From positions 1-32,350 of the forward strand of contig JACSRE010000232.1 of NCBI GenBank assembly GCA_014879945.1: 32,350 bases of DNA, given 5' to 3'. The position numbers and the translations under genes are program-made. The stretch comes from Myxococcus sp. Its GTDB lineage: Bacteria; Myxococcota; Myxococcia; Myxococcales; Myxococcaceae. Shown one piece after another: positions 7,502 through 15,938 of the stretch. Every line of letters begins with the position of its first letter. Position 1 is the first letter of the stretch. The notes under the pieces were generated by a model, which was not told the origin of the DNA, made no database searches, and saw nothing but the letters and a program-made list of their open reading frames with translations.

Positions 7502-9391
7502 ATGCGCTCGACCCGCCTCTTGCTGTCTCTGACCGCCGCGCTCGCCGCGTCGTGCAGCCCGACGACGACGACCCCCGACACCCGCGCGCCGGGAGCGCCC
7601 ACCCGCCAGCTCGCCACCCTGATGAGCGATGGGTCGGTGTCGCTGACGTGGAAGAACGCGCCCGACGGTGACCTCGCGCGCACGCTGGTGGCGCGGTTCC
7701 TCCCCGGCGGTCGCGCGCGCAAGCCCGAAGGTACGCCCGCGGTGGGTGACGCCATCGGCACCGACGGCACGGTGCTGTTCCTGGGGCTCGCCGAGTCGTT
7801 CACCGACCTCACCGCGCCCACCACCTGCGGCAGCGTCAGCTACCGCCTCTGGTCTCAGGACACCCAGGGCCGGTGGAGCGAAGACATCGCCCTCATCGAG
7901 CTCGCGCCCGGCGCCACCACGCCGCCGCCCTCGCAGCCGGTGACGCAGCTCTCGGCCGCCGCGCAGGGCACCACGCTCGTCATCTCGTGGACCACCCCGC
8001 CCGCCTCGAGCGGCTTCTTCCAGACGACGCTGGTGCGCAAGGTGGGCTCGGCGCCGCAGTCGCTCACCGACGGCAACATCGTCTCGACCACCATGGGCGC
8101 GCAGTACGCCGAGTCCACCCGCACCCTCGCGCCGGGCACGCGCCTCTTCTACGCCGCCTTCTCCTGCAACGCGTGCGGTCGCTGCCAGGCGATGCCCGCG
8201 GCGGTGTCCTTCACGGTGCCCTTCGGTGCCGACGGCGGCGTCTCTCCCGATGCTGGCGCGAGCGTCGATGCTGGAGCGAGCGTCGATGCTGGCGCGAGCG
8301 TCGATGCTGGCGCGAGCGCCGATGCTGGAGCGAGCGTCGATGCTGGCGCGAGCGCCGACGCCGGCTCGAGCGACGACGCCGGCGTCCCCGCCGACGCGGG
8401 CGTCGATGCCGGGGCCCTCGCGCCTCCTTCGATGCTGACCGCGACGCTCTCACCCGACGGGCAGCGCGTCGTGCTGGCGTGGATGAACCCCGATGCTGGC
8501 GGCTTCGACCGCGCGCGCGTCACCCGCGCGCTCACCGAGGTGCCGGCCAGCGACGCCGGCGCGCCGGTGGTGGTGTTCGAGGGCCCAGCCACCTCGGCGA
8601 GCGAGCGCGTCGACCTCCTCCTCCCGTCGACCGCCACGACCGGCCGCACGTACACGTACACCGCCGCCAGCTGCTCCACCGCGGGCTGCGACGCCTCGGG
8701 GGCGACGGCCACCCTCACCTTGACCCTCAAGCAGGCGCTGCGCGGCGGCGGCTACAGCGTCATCTGGCGGCACGCCACCGCCGACGTCTGCGCCGACCGC
8801 ACCAACCTGTGCCCCTCGACGCTCCCCGGCCAGACGTGCGCCCAGGCGCTCTCGGGCATGTCGGCCGACAACTGGTGGCGCACCTGCCTGTCGGATTCTC
8901 CGTCGTGCACCACCACGGCGCGCCAGCTCGACGCGGTCAACTCGGCGAACGAGACGATGGCCGTGCGCACCTGGTTCTCGACCAACGGCGTGACGGTCGG
9001 GCGCGTGCTCTCGAGCGAGTTCTGCCGCTGCTTCACCACCGCGCAGCAGTTCATGTTCGGCCCCACCGTCGAGCAGCGACAGGAGCTGACCTACTATGTG
9101 CACGAGGAGTCGCTGCGCTGCGCCAGGTCGATGCAGCTGCTCAACGAGGCGCCCGCCGCCGGCACCAACACCGCCCTGGTGAGCCACGCCGGCTTCAGCT
9201 GCCCCACCCTCGACTCGCTCGCCTGGGCCGAGGCCGCCGTCTACAAGCCGCAGCCGCCCTCGACGCGCGCCTGCACCACCGTGGGCAGCTGCAGCGCCGA
9301 CGAAGCCTGCGTCTCGGGCTTCTGCGTGAAGCCGCTCCTCATCACGCGCGTGCCGGCCCTGGGCCTCTCGGGGTGGTCAAACCTGCCGTAA
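7502..9391 (+). CDS. lipoprotein: Fn3-like segments, DAG linker, C-terminal histidine phosphatase domain
   Basis: A 629-residue exported protein starting MRSTRLLLSLTAALAASC; Cys18 is the likely lipidated residue. About 30-245 and 305-410 contain beta-rich Fn3-like segments (for example VSLTWKNAPDGD and VVLAWMNPDAG). Residues 250-304 are a DAGAS(V/A) hexapeptide linker. From about 413 to 605 is a histidine phosphatase (phosphoglycerate mutase-like) domain: V-I-W-R423-H424-A, and VSH562-AG supplying the second catalytic His. SSEFCRC, LTYYV and EAAVYKP are further family-like segments. It ends in a short Cys-containing module (CSADEACVSGFC). It probably removes phosphate from a small ester or phosphopeptide in the periplasm or at the surface; the substrate cannot be told. 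Confidence 0.87.
   Translation: MRSTRLLLSLTAALAASCSPTTTTPDTRAPGAPTRQLATLMSDGSVSLTWKNAPDGDLARTLVARFLPGGRARKPEGTPAVGDAIGTDGTVLFLGLAESFTDLTAPTTCGSVSYRLWSQDTQGRWSEDIALIELAPGATTPPPSQPVTQLSAAAQGTTLVISWTTPPASSGFFQTTLVRKVGSAPQSLTDGNIVSTTMGAQYAESTRTLAPGTRLFYAAFSCNACGRCQAMPAAVSFTVPFGADGGVSPDAGASVDAGASVDAGASVDAGASADAGASVDAGASADAGSSDDAGVPADAGVDAGALAPPSMLTATLSPDGQRVVLAWMNPDAGGFDRARVTRALTEVPASDAGAPVVVFEGPATSASERVDLLLPSTATTGRTYTYTAASCSTAGCDASGATATLTLTLKQALRGGGYSVIWRHATADVCADRTNLCPSTLPGQTCAQALSGMSADNWWRTCLSDSPSCTTTARQLDAVNSANETMAVRTWFSTNGVTVGRVLSSEFCRCFTTAQQFMFGPTVEQRQELTYYVHEESLRCARSMQLLNEAPAAGTNTALVSHAGFSCPTLDSLAWAEAAVYKPQPPSTRACTTVGSCSADEACVSGFCVKPLLITRVPALGLSGWSNLP
8249..8412 (+). repeat. 18-bp tandem repeat coding a DAGAS linker
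   Basis: Six near-identical 18-bp units (GATGCTGGCGCGAGCGTC with single-base variants) run from 8249 to 8356, followed by degenerate units to about 8412. They code for DAGAS(V/A) repeats inside the histidine-phosphatase lipoprotein. The unit is a multiple of three, so copy-number changes keep the frame. The unusual GAT-GCT codons, against GAC-GCC elsewhere, point to recent expansion. Confidence 0.9.
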
Positions 9392-9463
9392 TCACATGCC
9401 TTCGCCGTTCGGCGACCGATTCATGCCGGGGTAGAAAAAGACCCACAACGACCTGCCATCGAC

Positions 9464-9489
9464 GCGGCGCATGGGCCATGGTGCGCCGC
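9464..9489 (+). promoter_or_regulatory. inverted repeat ahead of the LysR gene
   Basis: GCGGCGCA (9464-9471) and TGCGCCGC (9482-9489) are perfect 8-bp arms around a 10-base spacer. The element lies 33 bases before the LysR start and 72 bases after the preceding stop. It could be an autoregulatory operator or a hairpin terminator; no T-run follows, and the arms do not match the usual T-N11-A LysR box. Confidence 0.35.
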
Positions 9490-9522
9490 CACCGAGTCAT
9501 TTCGCGGTGCTGTGCCCCTTCC

Positions 9523-10392
9523 ATGGACTCGCTGCTCGACCTCCACGCCTTCACCTGCATCGCTGAAGCGCAGAGCTTGTCTGGCGCGGCGGTGGTGATG
9601 GGCGTGACACCTTCGGCTGTCAGTAAGCGCCTGACGCGGCTGGAGCGCCGGCTGGGTGTGCAGCTGGTGCACCGCACCACGCGGCAGTTCCGGCTGACCG
9701 AAGATGGGCGGGTCTTCTTCGAGCGCTGCAAAGACATTCTGGTGAAGCTGCGCGACGCCGAGCGTGAGGTGGTGCGCGGGCGCGACGAGGTCGAGGGCAC
9801 CGTGCGCGTCGCGGCGACGCCGGAGCTGGTGTACCGCGTGCTGGTGCCGGGGTTGCCGAAGCTGCTCGAGGCCTGGCCGCAGCTCGAGGTGGAGCTGCGC
9901 GCCTCGGAGGTGGCCATCAACCCCCTCACCGAGCGCGTGGACGTCGCGCTCTTCTACGGGCCGCCGGCCGAGGTCTCGCTGCGCCAGCGCCTGGTGGTGA
10001 CGAGCCGCTTCGCGCTGTTCGCCGCGCCCCGGTACCTGGCCACCCACGGCACGCCCCGCACGCCGGCCGAGCTCTCGCGCCACCTGGCCCTCATGCCCAC
10101 CGAGCCGTCGGCGCCCTTCGAGTGGGACTTCGGGGGCGCCTTCGCCGCGCCGCCCCGCCGGCTGTGGGCCAACTCGCTGGTGGCGTTGATGGAGATGGCC
10201 GAGCAGGCCCTGGGCCTGGCGCGGCTGCCGACGCTGTTGGTGCGGGAGGCCGTCGCGGCCGGGCGCCTGGTGCCGGTGCTGGCCGAGGCGAGCCAGGGCG
10301 AGCTCGCGCTCTACGCCCGGTTCCCGCCCGGTGACGCCACCTCGCCGCGCGTGCGCGCCATCATCGACTGGGTCGCCGAAGCGCTCAGTTGA
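9523..10392 (+). CDS. LysR-family transcriptional regulator
   Basis: A 289-residue regulator starting MDSLLDLHAFTCIAEAQ at 9523. The frame is open far upstream, but this is the standard LysR start. A winged helix-turn-helix occupies residues 3-62 (LSGAAVVMGVTPSAVSKRLT, then LVHRTTRQFRLTEDG). The effector-binding domain covers about 88-287 (VRVAATPELVYRVLVPGLP onward). The partial N-terminal match and the short length fit the CrgA-like subgroup. No divergent target gene lies next to it: the upstream gene is on the same strand, 131 bp away. Its targets are unknown; the palindrome at 9464-9489 may be its own operator. Confidence 0.95.
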   Translation: MDSLLDLHAFTCIAEAQSLSGAAVVMGVTPSAVSKRLTRLERRLGVQLVHRTTRQFRLTEDGRVFFERCKDILVKLRDAEREVVRGRDEVEGTVRVAATPELVYRVLVPGLPKLLEAWPQLEVELRASEVAINPLTERVDVALFYGPPAEVSLRQRLVVTSRFALFAAPRYLATHGTPRTPAELSRHLALMPTEPSAPFEWDFGGAFAAPPRRLWANSLVALMEMAEQALGLARLPTLLVREAVAAGRLVPVLAEASQGELALYARFPPGDATSPRVRAIIDWVAEALS

Positions 10393-10407
10393 CGGCGCGG
10401 CGCCGTC
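10391..10407. terminator. GC palindrome between convergent lysR and kinase genes
   Basis: GACGGCGCGGCGCCGTC is a perfect inverted repeat overlapping the LysR stop codon (TGA at 10390-10392). It could fold into a 7-bp stem with a 3-base loop and act on either of the two converging transcripts. No T-run follows, so an intrinsic terminator is uncertain. Confidence 0.3.
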
Positions 10408-10465
10408 GCGCGCGCTCGCGGTCTCGGAGCACCCCTGGGCGTGCGTTCGGAGCCGGGCCCGGCGG

Positions 10466-12220
10466 TCAGCTCTTCAGCTGGGAGACGACGAGGGCCACGT
10501 CGTCGAGCGAGAAGGGCTTTCGCAAGAGCCCGGTGCCGCCCGCCTCGCGGATCTCGGTCTCGTTGCGCTCGTCGAGGAAGCCCGAGGTGATGACGACCCT
10601 GACGGCCGGCTCGAGCGCGCGCAGCTGCGTCAGCGTCTGGTTGCCGTCGATGCCCGGCATCACCAGGTCGCACACCACGAGGGTGGGGCGCAGGCCGTCG
10701 CGCAGCAGCGCCACCGCCTCTTCGCCGCTCTCGGCCAGGTGCACCGCGTAGCCCAGCCGCTTGAGGAAGCGGCCCAGCACCCGGCGGGTGGCCTCGTCGT
10801 CGTCCACCACCATCACCACGCCGCGCTCTCCGGTGATGGGCGTCACGGTGTCGGTGTCGGCCAGCGCCTGCCACTCGCGCGGCAGCCACATCGACACCCG
10901 CGTGCCCTTGCCAGGCTCGGACTCGAGGCGAATGTCGCCGCGGTGGGCCCGCAGGCAGGTGTACGCCATCGAGAGGCCCAGGCCCGTGCCGCTGCCGCGC
11001 TGCTTGGTGGTGAAGAAGGGCTCGAAGGCGCGCTGCATCACCTCGGGCGGCATGCCCTCGCCCGTGTCCGAGATGGTGAAGCTGACGCGGCGGTCGTCGA
11101 ACACCGCGGCGAAGGTGATGGTGCCGCCGTGCGGCATCGCGTCGCGGGCGTTGAGGCTGACGTTGATGAGCGTCTGGAGCAGCTGGGAGCGGTCGCCCGT
11201 CACCTCGCACGGCGCGCTCGGCAGCCTCAGCGCCAGCCGCACGTTCGGCGGCAAGAGCCGCGTCACCAGGCTGGCGGCCTCGCGGCCCAGCTCGAGCACG
11301 TCGAAGCGCTCGGTGCGGGCCGGCGTCTTGCGCGCGAAGGTGAGCAGCTGGTGCAGCAGGTCGCGGGCGCGCTGGGTGGCCAGCAGAATCTGCTCGGCGT
11401 CGGCCTTGTGGAGCGCCTCGTGCACCTCGTCGCGCAGGGCCCCGGCGCAGGTCTGCACCACCGCCAGCACGTTGTTCATGTCGTGCGCGACGCCGCTGGC
11501 GAGCTGGCCGATGGCGTCGAGCTTCTGCGACTGGTGCACCGCCTCGAGCAGCCGCTCCCGCTCCTGGGCCAGCTGGCGCTCGCCGGTGACGTCGAGCAGC
11601 TTGAGCACCGCCAGCTGGAGCCGGCCCGCCAGCCGGCTGCAGCGCAGCTCGAACACCCGGCGGCCCCCGGGGCGCGCCCACTCGAAGGACACCACCGCGG
11701 GCGCCTCGCGGCGCGCGAGCGAGGCCCGCACCACCTGCTCCAGCAGCTCAGACGGGATGAGCTCGGTGATGAGGCGGCCCTGCACCTCGGCGTGGCTGGC
11801 TCCGAAGAGCGTCAGCGCCAGCGCGTTGGCCTCGACGACGTGGAGGTCGGCGTCCACCACCACCACCATCGCCGGCGTGGCCTGGAACGCGGCGTCGAAG
11901 ACGGGCGCCACCAGCACGGCCCCGACGAAGCCCACCTCAGCCGGGGCCAGGGCGACGCCACACAGGCCCGGCCCGCGGGTCTCGAGCAGGCCCGCGCGGC
12001 GCTGGGCCAGCACGCGCTCGAACTCGGGGTTGGCGGCCAGGAAGGGCACCAGCACGTCGAGGCGAAGGCCCGCGGCCACGCCGCCCAGCGCCTGGGTGGC
12101 GCGCGCGTCGGCCTCGCGCACCACGCCCGTCGCGTCGAGCAGGAGCTGGCCGCGCGCGACGCCATGCGAGGCCTGGCTCATCACGTCGAGGAGAACTGCG
12201 TACGGTGACTTCGGGTTCAT
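10466..12220 (-). CDS. hybrid sensor histidine kinase with PAS and receiver domains
   Basis: A 584-residue protein starting MNPKSPYAVLLDVMSQ at 12220, with GAGGGG just upstream; an upstream in-frame start at 12328 is less likely. No membrane segment is visible, so it should be cytoplasmic. About 1-105 is a diverged sensor region, 110-215 a PAS domain. The HisKA segment has H246 (ASGVAHDMNN). The ATPase domain shows N357 (LNARDAM), G1 385-389 (DTGEG) and G2 411-416 (GTGLGL). The C-terminal receiver has acidic D473-D475, phospho-acceptor D518 (VVCDLVMPGIDG) and K568. All catalytic residues are present. No response regulator gene is adjacent, so its output partner is elsewhere. It is convergent with lysR, 73 bp apart. 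Confidence 0.95.
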   Translation of the reverse strand: MNPKSPYAVLLDVMSQASHGVARGQLLLDATGVVREADARATQALGGVAAGLRLDVLVPFLAANPEFERVLAQRRAGLLETRGPGLCGVALAPAEVGFVGAVLVAPVFDAAFQATPAMVVVVDADLHVVEANALALTLFGASHAEVQGRLITELIPSELLEQVVRASLARREAPAVVSFEWARPGGRRVFELRCSRLAGRLQLAVLKLLDVTGERQLAQERERLLEAVHQSQKLDAIGQLASGVAHDMNNVLAVVQTCAGALRDEVHEALHKADAEQILLATQRARDLLHQLLTFARKTPARTERFDVLELGREAASLVTRLLPPNVRLALRLPSAPCEVTGDRSQLLQTLINVSLNARDAMPHGGTITFAAVFDDRRVSFTISDTGEGMPPEVMQRAFEPFFTTKQRGSGTGLGLSMAYTCLRAHRGDIRLESEPGKGTRVSMWLPREWQALADTDTVTPITGERGVVMVVDDDEATRRVLGRFLKRLGYAVHLAESGEEAVALLRDGLRPTLVVCDLVMPGIDGNQTLTQLRALEPAVRVVITSGFLDERNETEIREAGGTGLLRKPFSLDDVALVVSQLKS

Positions 12221-12414
12221 GTCCCCTCGACTGGAGCGAGGGCGCCATCGAAGCACTCTCGCCGCGGTTGGATCTACCCTGTCGTCGATGACCTCGCCCG
12301 GCCGCGTCGTCGGGTTGCGTCGGCGCAATCCCCGGCGCGCGCGCCACCCCGCTGCCCCGAAGAGAGCTGCGCGGAGTCAGTCCCACCGCGACCGACAGCT
12401 TCACCGCCCGGGAC

Positions 12415-12436
12415 GCACCGCGGCACTCCGCCGTGC
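12415..12436 (-). terminator. hairpin just after the haloperoxidase-like gene
   Basis: On the minus strand GCACGGCGG and CCGCGGTGC form a 9-bp stem with one mismatch and a 4-base loop, beginning 5 bases after the stop codon at 12442. Location fits a transcript end, but there is no T-tract. Confidence 0.4.
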
Positions 12437-12441
12437 GTGCT

Positions 12442-15222
12442 TCAGGGGAAGTACGTCTCGGCCTTCGCGAACGCGGCCAGGCCCACGGCGGCGCCCACCC
12501 GGCGGCCGACGAGGTCGTCGGGCTCGATGTGAATGCCGCCCCACAGCCGCGACTGGCCGGCCTGGTCGGCCGCGTCGTACCAGGTGGCCCACTGCAGCTC
12601 GAGCGGCACGCTGGGCCCCTTCTCGAAGGTGAGCGAGGTGTCTTTGGCGATGACGGCGCGGCCGAGGCCGCCGGGCACGAAGGCCGAGCCGGTGGCCAGC
12701 GTCAGCACCTCGGCGGCGGCGCGGCTGAAGGTGCTGTGGCCCGAGATGAACCCGGGGAAGGCGGGCGTGACGAAGGAGCGCTTCTGGTACGGCACCCACT
12801 CGGCCGCGCGCGCCCAGCCCACGCCCGAGAGCTGCCGGTGGAAGTCGCCCGGCTCGCCGAGCCACGACTTGAGCGCCAGCTCTCCGATGAAGCCGGCCAG
12901 GTGCGCGTGCCGCTGCCCCGGCGCCGCCGACTCGGCGGTGATGAGCTCGATGAGGCCGGGCTCCAGCGGCAGGCCATCGGGGTGGTACGAGGGCAGGGAG
13001 CGGTCGGTGGACTGCCCGCGCGCCGCCGCCGAGCGGATGATGGTGATGGGCCGCGAGCAGGTGAAGGCGCGCTTGGCCTCCCACGCGGCGATGGCGGCGT
13101 CGTGCACCGCGCCGTTGAGGGCCAGGTACACCTTCACGTCCCACTCCAGCGGGTCGAGCGCGGCGCCCTGGCCCCGCCACTTGCGCGAGAAGAGCGGGTG
13201 GTCCGACGCCTGGTTGGCCAGCACGTTCCAGTGGCCGGGCGGCGTCTCGGACTTGGGGCCGTCGGCCCAGAACTCCGCCATCACGCGCGCGAAGTCGCCC
13301 AGCGGCACCACCTCGGGCGCATACGGCTGCCCCGTCACCGGGTTCATCGGGTGCCCGGTGCCGGCGTTGCTGCCCAGCGGGTTGTTGCCGTAGGCGCCCG
13401 GCGAGACGTCGATGGTCTCGGTGTCGGGCGCCAGCTTCGAGGAGCGCCGAATCACCTCGACGGCCCAGGCCATCGTCGCGGGCGTGATGCGGGGCGGCGG
13501 CCCCACGTCGGCGTAGAGCGCCCCCGGCGAGGCGCGGGTCATCGCGAAGGGCGTCACGTCACGCCACTGCGCCCCGATGTAGCCCTGCACGCCGGGCGTG
13601 AGCGCGATGCCGTTCTGGGTGGCGGCGATGGCGAGGTCGAGCGGCTGCCACTGGTCGATGTCCATCGCGGGCGCGCGGGTGGCCGACTCGACGGCGATGG
13701 GCGCGTTGACGGACTTGAAGGTGGTGGTGTCGGCGTAGTCGTTGGCCTCGTTGGCGCCGTCGTTGACGTGGGCGTCGATGATGGCCTTGCCGATGCGGTT
13801 GCCGACGGCGCGAGGCGAGTCGCCGGTCAGCACGCCGTCGTTCGGGTCGTAGCCCTGCTTCGTCATCAACGCGCGGTAGCAGGCCTGCGACACCTTGCCG
13901 CCGACGGCGCGCTGGTAGCGGTGGTCGAGCACGCGGAAGGCGGCGTAGCTGACGGCCTCGTCGCGGGCGGCGGCCACGTTCGAGGGGGTGTGGCGCTCGC
14001 CGACGAAGACGGGCTTCGCGGTGGGGCTGTAGGCGGCCCACGCGTCCCACATGGCGGCGCTGACGTGGAAGAGGTTGCGCGCGTGCACCGTGGGGCGCGG
14101 CAGGTCTCGGCGAATCGACGCCATCAGCTGCTCGTTCCACCGGCGGGCGGCCGAGGCCTGGGGCTTCGGGTCGACGTCGGCGTCGGGGCAGGTGGCGGCG
14201 GGCGGCGTGGGCTTCTCGGGTTGGATGTACGTCGGGCGCTTCGGAGGCCCGAAGTGCACGATGGCGCCGCGGGTGAGGTCGCTGATGACGTTGCCGCCGA
14301 CGGCCCACAGGCCGCCCGTCGGGTCGACCCACGCCGCGTGGAGCGACTCGACGCCGCCGGCCTGGTTGGTTGACACCCGGGCCCACTTGCCGTCCTTGCG
14401 CTCGAACACCGCGGCGCCTTCTCCGGTGGCGTAGGTGACCTGCCCGTTGCTGGCCACGCCCTGCAGGAGCGCCGGCAGGCCCTCGACGGTGGCGGGCCCG
14501 AAGGCGTCGCCGCGCTTCTCGAGCAGCGCGCCCATGCGGCCGCCGCCGACCGCGAACACGTCTTTCCCGGCGCCGGCGACGGTGAAGAGGGTGTCGGTGC
14601 TGTTGCTCTCGAGCCGGGTGAGCGGGCCGTCGCCGACGCGGCGGAGCACCAGCCCGTCAGCGCCCACGAAGTAGACCTCGTCGCCCGCGCCCCACACCTT
14701 GAAGAGGCCGGGGAGCTCTCCGGCGCGGCGGGGCAGGTCGGCGGGCAGCGCCAGCGTCGTCCACGAGGCGCCGTCGAAGTGCCAGATGAAGCCGCTGCGC
14801 CCCGAGGTGTTGCTGCCCACGGCGTAGACGTCGGAGGGGGAGCGGCCCCACAGCCCGAACACCGTCTGCCGCGCAAGCCCCGGGGTGAGGTGGCGGGTCA
14901 GCGCGCCGTCCTTCGACTCGAGCACCACGCCGCTGGCGCCCGCCATCATCACGTGGCCCGGCGCGAAGGCGTGCACCCACCACAGCGGGGTGGCGACGCC
15001 GGGGGTGGGCACGCGGGTGAAGGCGACGCCGTCGAAGTGCAGCACCAGCGGGCCCTGGCCGGTGTCGGCGCCGACGGCCCACACGTCTTTGTCCGAGGTG
15101 CCTCCGACGCCCATCAGCGCCTCGTCGAGGCCGGTGGCGAGGGTCTGCCACTCGGACGGCGGGGTGCAGGCCGCCGAGAGCGTCAGCGTTGACACGGCGA
15201 GCCAGGTCGCAACCGATTTCAT
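12442..15222 (-). CDS. lipoprotein fusing a beta-propeller to a vanadium-haloperoxidase/PAP2-type domain
   Basis: A 926-residue exported protein starting MKSVATWLAVSTLTLSAAC with lipobox Cys19; AAGGA lies 8 bases before the ATG. Residues 25-330 hold propeller-like blades with DVWAVG, DVYAVG, DVFAVG and GLWAVG motifs. Residues 350-926 are an all-helical vanadium-dependent haloperoxidase-like domain. The full active-site signature is present: K717-x6-R724-P725, I-S-G-H829-S and S891-R892-x5-H898-x3-D902. The K-x6-R and R-x5-H spacings match those of known vanadium chloroperoxidase. It may oxidise halide with peroxide at the cell surface; the same fold is shared with acid phosphatases, so phosphatase activity is the main alternative. 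It is followed by a hairpin and preceded, 84 bp away, by another lipoprotein gene. Confidence 0.9.
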   Translation of the reverse strand: MKSVATWLAVSTLTLSAACTPPSEWQTLATGLDEALMGVGGTSDKDVWAVGADTGQGPLVLHFDGVAFTRVPTPGVATPLWWVHAFAPGHVMMAGASGVVLESKDGALTRHLTPGLARQTVFGLWGRSPSDVYAVGSNTSGRSGFIWHFDGASWTTLALPADLPRRAGELPGLFKVWGAGDEVYFVGADGLVLRRVGDGPLTRLESNSTDTLFTVAGAGKDVFAVGGGRMGALLEKRGDAFGPATVEGLPALLQGVASNGQVTYATGEGAAVFERKDGKWARVSTNQAGGVESLHAAWVDPTGGLWAVGGNVISDLTRGAIVHFGPPKRPTYIQPEKPTPPAATCPDADVDPKPQASAARRWNEQLMASIRRDLPRPTVHARNLFHVSAAMWDAWAAYSPTAKPVFVGERHTPSNVAAARDEAVSYAAFRVLDHRYQRAVGGKVSQACYRALMTKQGYDPNDGVLTGDSPRAVGNRIGKAIIDAHVNDGANEANDYADTTTFKSVNAPIAVESATRAPAMDIDQWQPLDLAIAATQNGIALTPGVQGYIGAQWRDVTPFAMTRASPGALYADVGPPPRITPATMAWAVEVIRRSSKLAPDTETIDVSPGAYGNNPLGSNAGTGHPMNPVTGQPYAPEVVPLGDFARVMAEFWADGPKSETPPGHWNVLANQASDHPLFSRKWRGQGAALDPLEWDVKVYLALNGAVHDAAIAAWEAKRAFTCSRPITIIRSAAARGQSTDRSLPSYHPDGLPLEPGLIELITAESAAPGQRHAHLAGFIGELALKSWLGEPGDFHRQLSGVGWARAAEWVPYQKRSFVTPAFPGFISGHSTFSRAAAEVLTLATGSAFVPGGLGRAVIAKDTSLTFEKGPSVPLELQWATWYDAADQAGQSRLWGGIHIEPDDLVGRRVGAAVGLAAFAKAETYFP

Positions 15223-15306
15223 GGGTCGTTCCTTCCAGAGAGACGCGCACCGCGAGGAGCCAGTGCGCCTATAGCAGGCCTCGCCCGCGCCCCGCGCGTA
15301 CCCGCC

Positions 15307-15837
15307 TCAGCCTTTGCAGACGCTGGCGCAGTAGGCGCCCGCGGTGGCCCCGCACCGGAACGTCGCCTTCGCCGAGCCCGCGGCGAAGACCCGCCCGCTG
15401 CTGTCCTTCGCCTTGGTGGTGAAGAGGAGCTCGTGGCCGATGACGTCGACGCCCACCGGGGTGGGGCACATGAAGACGTTCACCGGGGCCGGGCTGGCCC
15501 ACGACGAGACGTAGAACAGCCCGACGTCGAACTGCCGGCTGCCCAGGCTCACCAGCTTGTCGTCGCTCACCCGCACCACCCGGTGGTCGAACGTCACCTG
15601 GCCGACCGCGCCCTCGGGCAGCTTGTAGAGCACGTTGACGTGGAAGCCGCCCTGCGAGCCGGCGATGGCGTCCACGTCTCCCGTCAGCGGCACGAAGCCG
15701 CCGTCGGCGTCGGTGGTGCCCAGCTCGATGAGCGCCGAGGGCCCACCGTCGGGCAGCACCCCGCCGTCGGGGTTGGGGTTGGGCGGCCCGCACGCCGTCG
15801 TCAGCGTCACCAGGGCCGGCAGCAGCAGCGCGCGCAT
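15307..15837 (-). CDS. small lipoprotein, unknown function
   Basis: A 176-residue protein starting MRALLLPALVTLTTAC, with GGGGAG 4 bases before the ATG at 15837; the frame is open to 15924 but the internal start gives the signal peptide. Cys16 is the likely lipidated residue. A PNPDGGVLPDGGP linker follows, then a beta-rich domain of about 140 residues. Two cysteines near the end (AYCASVC) may form a disulfide. I recognise no family. It sits between the DUF2330 and propeller-haloperoxidase genes on the same strand. Confidence 0.82.
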   Translation of the reverse strand: MRALLLPALVTLTTACGPPNPNPDGGVLPDGGPSALIELGTTDADGGFVPLTGDVDAIAGSQGGFHVNVLYKLPEGAVGQVTFDHRVVRVSDDKLVSLGSRQFDVGLFYVSSWASPAPVNVFMCPTPVGVDVIGHELLFTTKAKDSSGRVFAAGSAKATFRCGATAGAYCASVCKG

Positions 15838-15938
15838 CGTCACTCCCCAAGCGTAGGCCGACACGGCTCGGCCCGCTGCAGCCCCACGTTCGAGCGGGGC
15901 CAGAGCGAGCCGAGCGCGCCACATCGACCTGGAGGCCT

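Noticed and set aside
8249-8412. Possible CRISPR-like repeats
   Set aside because: Units are 18 bp head-to-tail with no spacers and code for a DAG linker.
10331-12632. Long plus frames opposite the histidine kinase
   Set aside because: The kinase motifs on the minus strand are complete; the plus frames have no family features.
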